Below are positions 34,670 through 42,465 of a stretch of DNA of 64,000 nt, piece by piece. How positions within the stretch are numbered: the first letter of the stretch is position 1; the number at the start of each line of letters is the position of its first letter. The stretch is from Pseudobdellovibrionaceae bacterium. GTDB taxonomy: Bacteria; Bdellovibrionota; Bdellovibrionia; Bdellovibrionales; Bdellovibrionaceae. The translations under genes and the position numbers were made by a program. A model generated the notes under the pieces. It saw only the letters and a program-made list of their open reading frames with translations. It was not told the DNA's origin and searched no databases. Location: contig JALHMX010000001.1 in assembly GCA_022843825.1 (NCBI GenBank), forward strand, positions 183,720 through 247,719. The letters are read 5' to 3'.

Positions 34670-35917
34670 ATGACTTCAACAATTATTCAGCTTTCGGAAG
34701 AACAAAAAACGGCTTTAGACCTCCTCAAATCAGGGGATAATATTTTTTTGACTGGCGGAGCGGGTTCGGGAAAGAGCTTTGTTATTCGTGAATTCATGAA
34801 AGATTTGAATTCAGAGCTAATGCCCATTTTAGCCAGCACGGGTGCGGCTGCAGTATTACTTGGCGGCAGAACTTTTCACAGTTTTTTTGGAATTGGTATT
34901 ATGGAGGGTGGAGCGGAAGCCACTATCCAGCGCGCCACAAAAGATGTAAAGCTTATGAAAAGATTAGCTCGGGTTGAAGGAGTGGTTATTGATGAAATAT
35001 CGATGATCCCTGGCGAAGCCTTGGCGGCAGCAGAGTTTTTGGCTCAGTCAGCCCGGCAGTCCACGCTTCCCTGGGGTGGTATGAGAATTATTGCCGTAGG
35101 AGATTTTGGTCAGTTGCCACCGGTAACTATGGCAGGAAAAAAAAGAGATTGGTGTTTTCAGCACGAGGTATGGAAAAGAACCAACTTTATGACATATCAA
35201 CTTTGCTACAACCAACGTGTTCAAGAATCCGATTTTTTAGAAGTACTTGATCAGGTTCGCAATGGAAAAGTGGATGAAAAGGCTAAAGTTTTTTTAAATG
35301 CGCGAGTAAGAACTCATGACGAAGCTCATAGTGGAACACGGTTATTTCCTCGTCGAGAGCAATCAGACTCGTACAATCAAAAAAAGCTTCAAGAAATTGC
35401 TGCCGAAGAGCATGTTATTTATTCGATCTACTTGGGCGAAGAAAAATTTGTAAATCATCTGAAGAAAAGCGCACCAGTTCCTGAAGTATTAAAGTTAAAA
35501 AAAGGCTGTCTTGTTTTGTTTCTAAAAAATGATGCTCAAAAAAGATGGGTTAATGGAACGCGAGGCCGGGTAGTTGAAGTTGAAAGTGATCATATCATTG
35601 TCAAAAAAGATGCAGGACGTGAAGTTAAAGTAGAAAAAATGCAGTTTTCTCTGCTGGATGCTGATGGAAATGCTAAGGCTAGCGTCATACAATTTCCACT
35701 GACATTGGCCTATGCCACGACGATACACAAATCGCAGGGCGCAACGTTAGATGAGCTATGGTGCGATTTAAGCGCTTTATGGGAGCCTGGGCAGGCGTAC
35801 GTGGCTTTATCTCGGTTACGGGACTCGTCGGGTTTGCACATTGTTCGTTGGAGTGAAAAATCAATTATTACTGATCCTGCAGTTAAATTATTTTATAGCC
35901 AAATTAAGCCATTTTAA
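34670..35917 (+). CDS. PIF1-like superfamily 1B DNA helicase
   Basis: A 415-residue helicase. The Walker A is GGAGSGKS (29-36), the Walker B is VIDEISMIP near 105-113 and motif III is AVGDFGQLPPV near 142-152. The C-terminal RecD/PIF1 signature is TIHKSQGATLDELW near 347-360, followed by AYVALSRLRDSSGLHIV. It lacks long accessory domains. PIF1/RecD2-type enzymes unwind DNA 5'-3'. It is the first plus-strand gene before hppD-hmgA-ribD, with 57 bases to hppD. Confidence 0.88.
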   Translation: MTSTIIQLSEEQKTALDLLKSGDNIFLTGGAGSGKSFVIREFMKDLNSELMPILASTGAAAVLLGGRTFHSFFGIGIMEGGAEATIQRATKDVKLMKRLARVEGVVIDEISMIPGEALAAAEFLAQSARQSTLPWGGMRIIAVGDFGQLPPVTMAGKKRDWCFQHEVWKRTNFMTYQLCYNQRVQESDFLEVLDQVRNGKVDEKAKVFLNARVRTHDEAHSGTRLFPRREQSDSYNQKKLQEIAAEEHVIYSIYLGEEKFVNHLKKSAPVPEVLKLKKGCLVLFLKNDAQKRWVNGTRGRVVEVESDHIIVKKDAGREVKVEKMQFSLLDADGNAKASVIQFPLTLAYATTIHKSQGATLDELWCDLSALWEPGQAYVALSRLRDSSGLHIVRWSEKSIITDPAVKLFYSQIKPF

Positions 35918-35974
35918 CTATATTCAGCCTTGTTTTTTTAGTGTTCAACACCATCATGAAATCGAGGTCTATAT

Positions 35975-37054
35975 ATGTCATTTTTAACGATTAATTGGAA
36001 AGATGGAAAAATCACAGAACAGAATCCATGTGGATTAAACGGAGTTGATTTTTTAGAGTACTCAGGATCTGATGCAAAGTATTTTGAAGATTTGTTTACT
36101 CAAATGGGTTTTATCGAATTAGGTTCAGTTCCTAACAAAAAAATTAAACTTTTTCGCCAAGGAGATATTAATTTTATCCTAAACTGCGAACCTAACACAT
36201 TTGCGACAGACTTTGCTCAAAAACATGGCCCTTGTGTTTCTTCAACCGGTTTTCGTGTGGGTGATGCGCAGAAGGCGTTGGCCGCAGCCGTTGCTCGAGG
36301 CGGAAAAATTTACGATGGTAACGAGGCCTCACGCGGAGCAACTCCTTACCCAGCAATTTACGGCATCGGAGACTCTTTAATTTACTTTATCGACGAAAAT
36401 AATCATAAAGATCTTTACGAAAAAAGATTTGGATTAAAAGATAACTCTGTACGTCCGATGGGACTGGGTTTACAAAATGTAGACCATTTCACCAATAACG
36501 TACCTGTAGGTGAAATGCAGAAGTGGTGTGATTTTTATGAAAAGGTTTTGAATTTTCATGAAGCTCGTTATTTTGATATTAAGGGAAAATCAACTGGTCT
36601 TATTTCGAAGGTAATGAGATCACCATGTTCACTGTTCTCGGTGCCGATTAATGAACCCTCGGACGGAAAATCACAAATTCAAGAATATTTGGATGAATAT
36701 AAAGGATCGGGAATTCAACACATTGCTTTGATTACGGAAAATATTATTTCAACTGTTGAAAAACTAAAAACAAATCAGATCAACTTTTTATCATCACCTC
36801 CACCGACTTATTATTCCGCTTTGAAAAATAGGTTACCGATGGTAACGGAAGATCTTAATCGCTTGGAAAAAAATGCGATTTTAGTAGATGGCGACCATGA
36901 TGGTTATCTTTTGCAAATTTTTTCTAAGAATGTGATTGGACCTGTATTTTATGAGGTGATTCAGCGTAAAGGTCATGACGGGTTCGGAGAGGGAAACTTT
37001 CAAGCTTTGTTTGACGCTATAGAAGAAGATCAACGCCAAAGAGGATATCTATAA
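35975..37054 (+). CDS. hppD: 4-hydroxyphenylpyruvate dioxygenase
   Basis: A 359-residue two-VOC-domain Fe(II) enzyme. The iron ligands sit in VDHFTNNV near 168-175, IQHIALIT near 247-254 and a C-terminal Glu region near 327-345 (GHDGFGEGNFQALFDAIE, typical of HPPD). It converts 4-hydroxyphenylpyruvate to homogentisate. Preceded by GAGG. Its stop overlaps the hmgA start by one base, giving consecutive enzymes in a coupled operon. Confidence 0.95.
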   Translation: MSFLTINWKDGKITEQNPCGLNGVDFLEYSGSDAKYFEDLFTQMGFIELGSVPNKKIKLFRQGDINFILNCEPNTFATDFAQKHGPCVSSTGFRVGDAQKALAAAVARGGKIYDGNEASRGATPYPAIYGIGDSLIYFIDENNHKDLYEKRFGLKDNSVRPMGLGLQNVDHFTNNVPVGEMQKWCDFYEKVLNFHEARYFDIKGKSTGLISKVMRSPCSLFSVPINEPSDGKSQIQEYLDEYKGSGIQHIALITENIISTVEKLKTNQINFLSSPPPTYYSALKNRLPMVTEDLNRLEKNAILVDGDHDGYLLQIFSKNVIGPVFYEVIQRKGHDGFGEGNFQALFDAIEEDQRQRGYL

Positions 37055-38163
37055 TGCATCAGTACTCTCAGGGAAAAAATCATACTCAGGGTCACAAAGG
37101 TATACCAGCTGGTCACTTTGAAGAAGAGCACGGTCGAAAAGGTTTTTATGGACAAGTGTCTCATTTAATTAAGCCTGAGGCGCCTACTCGTTGGACAAAT
37201 ATTGACGGACCTTTGCGACCTCATTTGTATGACTTGGTTCCTCTGAAATATGAAGGTAATCGTTGGAAGCGTTTGTTTTTTAATAACGAAGTGGCCATGC
37301 ACTCAGTTTTTAATGAAGTTACAACTGCGAAGCAGTTAAAATCATTTCGCAATACAGACGCAGAGACGCTCTATTTTTGCCATACAGGATCGGGATCAGT
37401 TTTAACTGAGTATGGCTTATTGATTTTTAAGGTAGGAAGTTACATTAATATTCCTAAATCTTTGCAGCATGCTTTTGTGTTTGATGCTCCGACGCAGTTC
37501 ATAGTTATAGAATCTAAATCCAGTCAGTATCGAGAGCCTGATCGAGGCATGGTCGGTAAAAATGCATTTTATGATTTAGCTTCATTAGGTAAACCTGATT
37601 TAGAAGCTCTTCATCAGTTAAAAAGAGCCAAAGGTTATGAAAGTTTGATAATAGAAGTTAAACGCTTAGAAACTATGACCACGTTTACTTACGATAAGTG
37701 TGTTTACGATACGGTTTCCTGGAAAGGCGATTTTTTTCCTTATACTTTGCACATTGATGATATGATGCCGATGATGTCTCATCGAGTGCACTTGCCGCCT
37801 TCAGCCCACACGACGTTTGTAGCCAACGGTTTTGTGGTTTGTACGTTCTTGCCGCGTTTAATTGAAACAGATGAGGACGCACTAAAAGTTCCTTTTTACC
37901 ATCAAAACATCGACTACGATGAGGTTTTATTTTATCACGCAGGGAACTTTTTTAGTCGCGATAACTTACATTCAAATATGATTAGCTTTCACCCCGCAGG
38001 GTTTCCTCATGGGCCACATCCTAAAGCCTTTGCGGCGCAAGGCACTAAAACATTTACTGATGAAGTGGCGGTCATGGTTGATACTTATAACCCTCTTAAC
38101 ATAGACCCAGGATTTGAATCGGTAGAGGTTAAGTCGTACTGGGAATCGTGGAAACAGAAATAA
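37054..38163 (+). CDS. hmgA: homogentisate 1,2-dioxygenase
   Basis: A 369-residue cupin-fold dioxygenase, shorter than the 430-residue common form. The iron-site region is DEVLFYHAGNFFSRDNLHSN with FHPAGFPHGPHPKAF (about 309-345). It opens homogentisate to maleylacetoacetate. It overlaps hppD by one base and ribD by 16 bases. Neither maleylacetoacetate isomerase nor fumarylacetoacetase is in the window. Confidence 0.93.
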   Translation: MHQYSQGKNHTQGHKGIPAGHFEEEHGRKGFYGQVSHLIKPEAPTRWTNIDGPLRPHLYDLVPLKYEGNRWKRLFFNNEVAMHSVFNEVTTAKQLKSFRNTDAETLYFCHTGSGSVLTEYGLLIFKVGSYINIPKSLQHAFVFDAPTQFIVIESKSSQYREPDRGMVGKNAFYDLASLGKPDLEALHQLKRAKGYESLIIEVKRLETMTTFTYDKCVYDTVSWKGDFFPYTLHIDDMMPMMSHRVHLPPSAHTTFVANGFVVCTFLPRLIETDEDALKVPFYHQNIDYDEVLFYHAGNFFSRDNLHSNMISFHPAGFPHGPHPKAFAAQGTKTFTDEVAVMVDTYNPLNIDPGFESVEVKSYWESWKQK

Positions 38164-39239
38164 AGTTAACTTATGATCAAGCCATGGCTTTAGCTATTGA
38201 TGTGGCTAAAGCAGGAGCTCCCTATGTATCGCCGAATCCGTTAGTCGGCTGTGTAATTTTATCCGCAGAAAACAAGTTACTATCTACAGGCTGTCACGAG
38301 CGTTACGGGGAAGCCCATGCAGAGATTAATGCCATAAAAAATATTCCTGAAAAAGATCTTCAAGATTGTAAAATATTTGTCACTTTAGAGCCCTGTGCTC
38401 ACGAGGGTAAAACCGCATCCTGTGCTAAAAAACTGGCTGAGTATAAAATTAAAAAAGTGATTTATGGATTAGTTGATCCTAATCCCTTAGTAGCAGGACA
38501 AGGTGCTAAAATTTTGCAATCTGCGGGAATTGAAACTGAAGAATACCAGGGTGCACTTAAATCAGATTTAGAGGATTTAGCGGAAATTTTTCTTAAGAAT
38601 TTTCGACACAAAAAAACTTTTGTCGCCTTAAAAGTGGCAAGCTCGTTGGATGGTCAGATTGCTTTAAAAACAGGAGAAAGCCAGTGGATCACTGGACCTG
38701 CTTCAAGAGAATATGTTCACGAGTTAAGATCATGGTATGACGGATTAATTATTGGCTCGAACACCATAGTCACAGACAACCCTTCGTTGAACATAAGACA
38801 TCCTCGTATTAAAAAAGAAAATAAGTTAGTGATTTTAGATTCAAAAGGTAAGCTTTTAAAATCAATTATTGATGGAAAAAAATACAAGTTTATGGAAGTG
38901 CACCATAAGAAAAATATTTATTTTGCAACTAATGAAGATATGAAATCAGACTATCAAATAATTCTTTTCAAAGATTTAAATCATTTGATGGTTCAACTTT
39001 GGGATCTTCAAATAAAATCAGTCTTTGTGGAAGGCGGAGCCGCAACCTATTCATCCTTTATTCAAAGTCAGTTGGTGGATCGTTTTCATGTGTTTATAAA
39101 TCCGTCGTTGATTGGCGCCAACAACGGTCTTTCGTGGACAAAAGACTTAACTATCCCTCAGTTAGATAAAAAAATTCAGCTTAAGAATATTAAGATGCGT
39201 TTGTTTGAATCCGACATATACCTTACGGGACGACATTAA
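38148..39239 (+). CDS. ribD: bifunctional riboflavin biosynthesis deaminase/reductase
   Basis: A 363-residue RibD. The N-terminal zinc deaminase (about 1-145) has HAEINAI near 52-58 and PCAHEGKTASC near 80-90, with SPNPLVGC near 26-33. The C-terminal NADPH reductase (about 150-363) has VALKVASSLDGQIA, a substrate site WITGPASREYVHELR and FVEGGAATYSSFI. It performs steps two and three of riboflavin synthesis. It begins inside the last 16 bases of hmgA; other rib genes are not in the window. Confidence 0.95.
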   Translation: METEIKLTYDQAMALAIDVAKAGAPYVSPNPLVGCVILSAENKLLSTGCHERYGEAHAEINAIKNIPEKDLQDCKIFVTLEPCAHEGKTASCAKKLAEYKIKKVIYGLVDPNPLVAGQGAKILQSAGIETEEYQGALKSDLEDLAEIFLKNFRHKKTFVALKVASSLDGQIALKTGESQWITGPASREYVHELRSWYDGLIIGSNTIVTDNPSLNIRHPRIKKENKLVILDSKGKLLKSIIDGKKYKFMEVHHKKNIYFATNEDMKSDYQIILFKDLNHLMVQLWDLQIKSVFVEGGAATYSSFIQSQLVDRFHVFINPSLIGANNGLSWTKDLTIPQLDKKIQLKNIKMRLFESDIYLTGRH

Positions 39240-40791
39240 TTTCAGCAAAAGATCCTGCTCTGATTATAATATTTGATCCATTAACTTCTGAGGCCGCTCG
39301 TAGCTGCATAGTTCCATCAGCAGAGGGTATTATCACGCCTTGAACGCTGGCGTAATGAACGGTATTTGCAGTCGATGTAGACGGGGATGTTACAATGTCG
39401 CCAGAAAAATTTATGGTTCCTTGATATTGAGAACCCGTGCCATCATTCCCACTGGGAATTTGCGCGACCGCAGATGCTGTAGTTACTGCAGGATAAGTCA
39501 GACTTACGCGCAAGCCTGTTGTAGTAACTGGTGAAGTATACAGAATATGGAACCTATATTTATAAATTAAACCTGTGCTTAGGGGGAAAGATAATGATGT
39601 AACATCGGTCAGAGCATTTGTTGAGAATGTTTGATTGGCAGTTGATTTAAAAAAATAAGGAAAACCGGTCGTAGGAACCCACTCGGATCCATTATAGACC
39701 AAGGCCTGCCGCGCTACTGGAGGAGCTGCATTGACCGGTACACCTTTAATTTGATCCACAACAACAGATGAACTGGTACCTGATATATCTCCTGCAAATG
39801 ATGAAGAGGTCGTCAGGGCAGTGGTCGGCAATGTTGATGCTGGAATGCGTGCAGCTCCGTCAAGTTGGACAACATTATTAGGTGCAACTCCCACATTAAG
39901 AGATGCACTTGTTCCTAAGCCTGAGATGTCTGTTGCAACTAGTGTTACAACTCCTGTTTTTCCAGCTACGCTTGTCACTGGAGCAGTAGGTAAAACGGAG
40001 GGAACATATTGTGACCCATCATATCTTAAAACGTGCCCGTTGAGTGGTGTAATTGAGCTAACAGGTATTCCTTTAATTCGATCTACGCTTGTAGTATTTT
40101 GAGTTCCATTAACATCTCCCACCAAAGCGCCGGTAAAATTAACTGCAGATGTTGCGTTGGTTGCGTTAGTCGCATTAGCGGCAGCGCCACTCGTCGCCAA
40201 AGTGATTAAATTATTTAGATGAGTAGTGTTTAATAGAAGTGTTTCTAAGTTAGTTTGATTCATTTCGGTTGAATCATTCTTAACAATAAGATCTGAAGCC
40301 ACTTTTCCACCGATGGACTCAGCTTGCACTGAATAAGGCGTAGCTCGCATATCAAAATTCGCAATTATATTATCGGCATTAATTGTGGTGGAGATACGCA
40401 TAATACGATGATCATTTTGAGCAGGTGCATACGTTTGGTTGGTCAAGACTATATTATTGTTTCCATCAACGCAGCTAAGTCCTGGTTTAGATTGAGAGTT
40501 ATTATAGACTTGTATTAAATTGATATTGGGATCGTTTGATCCTCTCGTTCCAGTTCCTAAAGTCAGACTGATATTCCCTTCACTAATTGATTGAGCTGAA
40601 AAAATTTCTTCGCGTAATATACAGTTTGAACCAGGTGATAAAACTATAAGTCTAAAACTCAGTCCTGACTCGGTAGGATACACGCCAGTTGGCGACGCCA
40701 ATCTTAACTGAAGTGGTACTCCTATGTCGGCCTGAGACTGACTCCCAATAAGTAAAGCCAGCATAAGCGCGTATAAAGCTCTTCTATTCAT
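39223..40791 (-). CDS. secreted modular fibre-like protein (phage tail-fibre-like)
   Basis: A 522-residue protein with a signal peptide (about 1-21, cleavage after QSQA). An N-terminal domain (about 25-160) is shared with the protein at 61048. Two copies of a module GDVxG...IKGxPV...LVYNGSxWVP lie at about 215-262 and 328-375, with a VTSVAGKTGVVTL phage-fibre motif between. A C-terminal beta domain (about 376-522) ends FAEINVVP. It looks like a trimeric adhesive fibre with a receptor-binding tip. It is translationally overlapped with the upstream lipoprotein by 8 bases and convergent with ribD (17-base overlap). Confidence 0.75.
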   Translation of the reverse strand: MNRRALYALMLALLIGSQSQADIGVPLQLRLASPTGVYPTESGLSFRLIVLSPGSNCILREEIFSAQSISEGNISLTLGTGTRGSNDPNINLIQVYNNSQSKPGLSCVDGNNNIVLTNQTYAPAQNDHRIMRISTTINADNIIANFDMRATPYSVQAESIGGKVASDLIVKNDSTEMNQTNLETLLLNTTHLNNLITLATSGAAANATNATNATSAVNFTGALVGDVNGTQNTTSVDRIKGIPVSSITPLNGHVLRYDGSQYVPSVLPTAPVTSVAGKTGVVTLVATDISGLGTSASLNVGVAPNNVVQLDGAARIPASTLPTTALTTSSSFAGDISGTSSSVVVDQIKGVPVNAAPPVARQALVYNGSEWVPTTGFPYFFKSTANQTFSTNALTDVTSLSFPLSTGLIYKYRFHILYTSPVTTTGLRVSLTYPAVTTASAVAQIPSGNDGTGSQYQGTINFSGDIVTSPSTSTANTVHYASVQGVIIPSADGTMQLRAASEVNGSNIIIRAGSFAEINVVP

Positions 40792-41038
40792 ATTTTACCT
40801 CGACAGTCCAGCCATTGGGCAAAGTTTGTGGCTGTACAAAATCAGCAGTATCTAAAGAGGCTTTCCAGCCATTCATAGTTGTAATTGTTTGTCCGTATTT
40901 AATAGTGCTGGTATTACCTTGCGGGTCAGGAATCTCAGGAAAATATGGGTCTGGATCAGAGGGCGCAAAGCTTTGATCAGGCTGTTGGCAACCCACAATC
41001 AAAACACAAATTAAGAATTTAATTATGATCCTCATCAA
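40784..41038 (-). CDS. small lipoprotein paired with the fibre protein
   Basis: An 84-residue lipoprotein: signal MMRIIIKFLICVLIVGC with the lipidated Cys at 17, then a Pro/Asp-rich linker and a short mature domain (GQTITTMNGWKASLD, NGWTVEVKYE). It overlaps the fibre gene by 8 bases and so is coupled with it. The same order, lipoprotein then overlapping fibre, recurs at 60146-64000, suggesting these lipoproteins anchor or export the fibre. No family recognised. Confidence 0.72.
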   Translation of the reverse strand: MMRIIIKFLICVLIVGCQQPDQSFAPSDPDPYFPEIPDPQGNTSTIKYGQTITTMNGWKASLDTADFVQPQTLPNGWTVEVKYE

Positions 41039-41222
41039 GCTCCATTTTTACAATCAATATTAAGTATAATACTTAATATAAGTAAATCTTCTGCCTCATG
41101 TATAACATCGGATAAAAGCAAGGCGAGCTAAAGTAGTTTAACTCACAGAGAGGGTTTAATCCGTCGACTTGTACCAATATGATCATTGAGAAGGCTTTAG
41201 TTAATAATTTCCAATAATGAGA

Positions 41223-41275
41223 CGACAATGTTTAAATGCAGGCCTTGATCCTGCTTCTGATCAAGACCATTGTCG
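41223..41275. other. two-stem hairpin upstream of the coiled-coil gene
   Basis: CGACAATG (41223-41230) pairs with CATTGTCG (41268-41275), and inside it CTTGATC (41244-41250) pairs with GATCAAG (41259-41265) around an 8-base loop. No T-run follows, so it is not a standard terminator. The 276-base gap 41039-41314 contains nothing else recognisable. It may be a small RNA or a protein-binding site; unproven. Confidence 0.45.
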
Positions 41276-41292
41276 AGTACTCAAAAGCTGAA

Positions 41293-41316
41293 ATTCTAGA
41301 TATACTATTCTAGAAT
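41293..41316 (+). promoter_or_regulatory. -10 element flanked by an inverted repeat overlapping the start codon
   Basis: ATTCTAG (41293-41299) and CTAGAAT (41310-41316) are an exact inverted repeat. Between them is TATACT (41301-41306), 8 bases before the ATG at 41315, with no Shine-Dalgarno. This reads as a -10 inside an operator-like palindrome, with a leaderless start. No good -35 was found. Confidence 0.45.
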
Positions 41317-41701
41317 GAACGATGACTCCGGTAGTTTGCGCCAACAGTGGTCTATACTTATAAATAGCTTTATTGAAGAAGATTCTGAAGAAAAACTTCT
41401 TAAGTTGAAATCATTGAATCTTAGCTTCGACGAAATTCAAGACTACTCAAAAGAGCTCAGTCAGCAGCGTAAATTCTTAAACCAAAAAATTGAACATATT
41501 AAAGAACAAATCGATGAAAAGTATGCAATTATTGAAACATTGCAGTTGGTTAAATCAGACATCTCTGAAGTGGTTAAAGAAATCGAAGATCTTAACCGCC
41601 AAGGCGAGGTTTTGTCTCAAGAGATGGTCAAAATGGAGCGCAAATCAAAATCTTTAAGACGGGCGGAACAAATTCTTTTTTCTGAAGATCAGTCAGCTTG
41701 A
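41315..41701 (+). CDS. coiled-coil protein of unknown function
   Basis: A 128-residue, almost wholly charged helical protein, likely coiled-coil over about 25-120 (RKFLNQKIEHIKEQIDEKY, EIEDLNRQGEVLSQEMVKME). No family recognised. It has no signal peptide or Shine-Dalgarno; the ATG follows a TATACT -10 by 8 bases. Its end overlaps the convergent TrmJ-like gene by 13 bases. Confidence 0.68.
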   Translation: MNDDSGSLRQQWSILINSFIEEDSEEKLLKLKSLNLSFDEIQDYSKELSQQRKFLNQKIEHIKEQIDEKYAIIETLQLVKSDISEVVKEIEDLNRQGEVLSQEMVKMERKSKSLRRAEQILFSEDQSA

Positions 41702-42465
41702 TATTTCTTTAATTCCTTAAGTTTCCGTAAGCTTTGTTGAAGTACGATTTCTAAAATTTGAAATTCTTTAGTCGATGGGGCATTCTGTAAAAGCATGCGT
41801 CTGAGCACTGTAAAGACGTTGATTTTTTTCTTTTCTAAACTGAATCCCATTTCTTGCAGCCAGAGTCGTAAAGTTTCCTCGGGAAAAATATTTACAGGTT
41901 TTTTTTGTCGTTCTTTGGGTTTTTGCTGGCCATCTAATCGGGCGCGTTCGCCGCCAAATACAGATCTAAAAATAAACATAGCCAGCAGAGTTGCTTGGGA
42001 CAGATTAAGGCTGGTGTTGTTACCGTAAATAGGGATCGTGCAGCAGGCATTAGCGTATTGTAAATCTTCGGCGCTAAGTCCCCAGTCCTCAGGGCCAAAA
42101 ACAAGGTGAATAACAAAAGGATCATCAGACTGCTTTTTTAAAGCAGGCAGCGTCTCTGTGTAATTGACTAAGGTTTTTTCCAAGTCCTGAGCTTGTCGTC
42201 CGCGCCCATCGCGAGCGGTGGTGGCAATGACTAAACTTTCGGGTTCGTTTTTAAAAAAATCATTCCAATCTTGGTAGATCGTGCGATTTTGAAGTGCAGC
42301 TTGCCCGGTAGCTGCAGCCTTTTGTGATTCAATAGTCAATTCGCACTGAGGTCCAATAAGGATAAGTCGATCAAACCCCATATTAGCCATTGCTCGCGAA
42401 GTAGCTCCTATATTTCTCTCATAAATAGAGCGCACTAAAACAATGCGTAGATCAATTTTGCGCAT
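41689..42465 (-). CDS. SPOUT-fold RNA 2'-O-methyltransferase (TrmJ/SpoU-like)
   Basis: A 258-residue SPOUT protein. The N-terminal RIVLVRSIYERNIGATSRAM has the NxGxxxRxM motif 1 pattern. The knot motifs VIHLVFGPEDWGLSAEDL near 131-148 and IPIYGNNTSLNLSQATLLAMF near 156-176 follow. Closest to TrmJ, which methylates the ribose at position 32 of tRNA, but other SpoU targets cannot be excluded. It overlaps phhA by 14 bases and so belongs to the hldD-phhA-trmJ minus-strand run. Confidence 0.87.
   Translation of the reverse strand: MRKIDLRIVLVRSIYERNIGATSRAMANMGFDRLILIGPQCELTIESQKAAATGQAALQNRTIYQDWNDFFKNEPESLVIATTARDGRGRQAQDLEKTLVNYTETLPALKKQSDDPFVIHLVFGPEDWGLSAEDLQYANACCTIPIYGNNTSLNLSQATLLAMFIFRSVFGGERARLDGQQKPKERQKKPVNIFPEETLRLWLQEMGFSLEKKKINVFTVLRRMLLQNAPSTKEFQILEIVLQQSLRKLKELKKYQAD

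Noticed and set aside
39340..40102. Plus-strand ORFs opposite the 522-residue fibre gene
   Set aside because: Antisense shadows; the minus-strand frame has a signal peptide and modular repeats.
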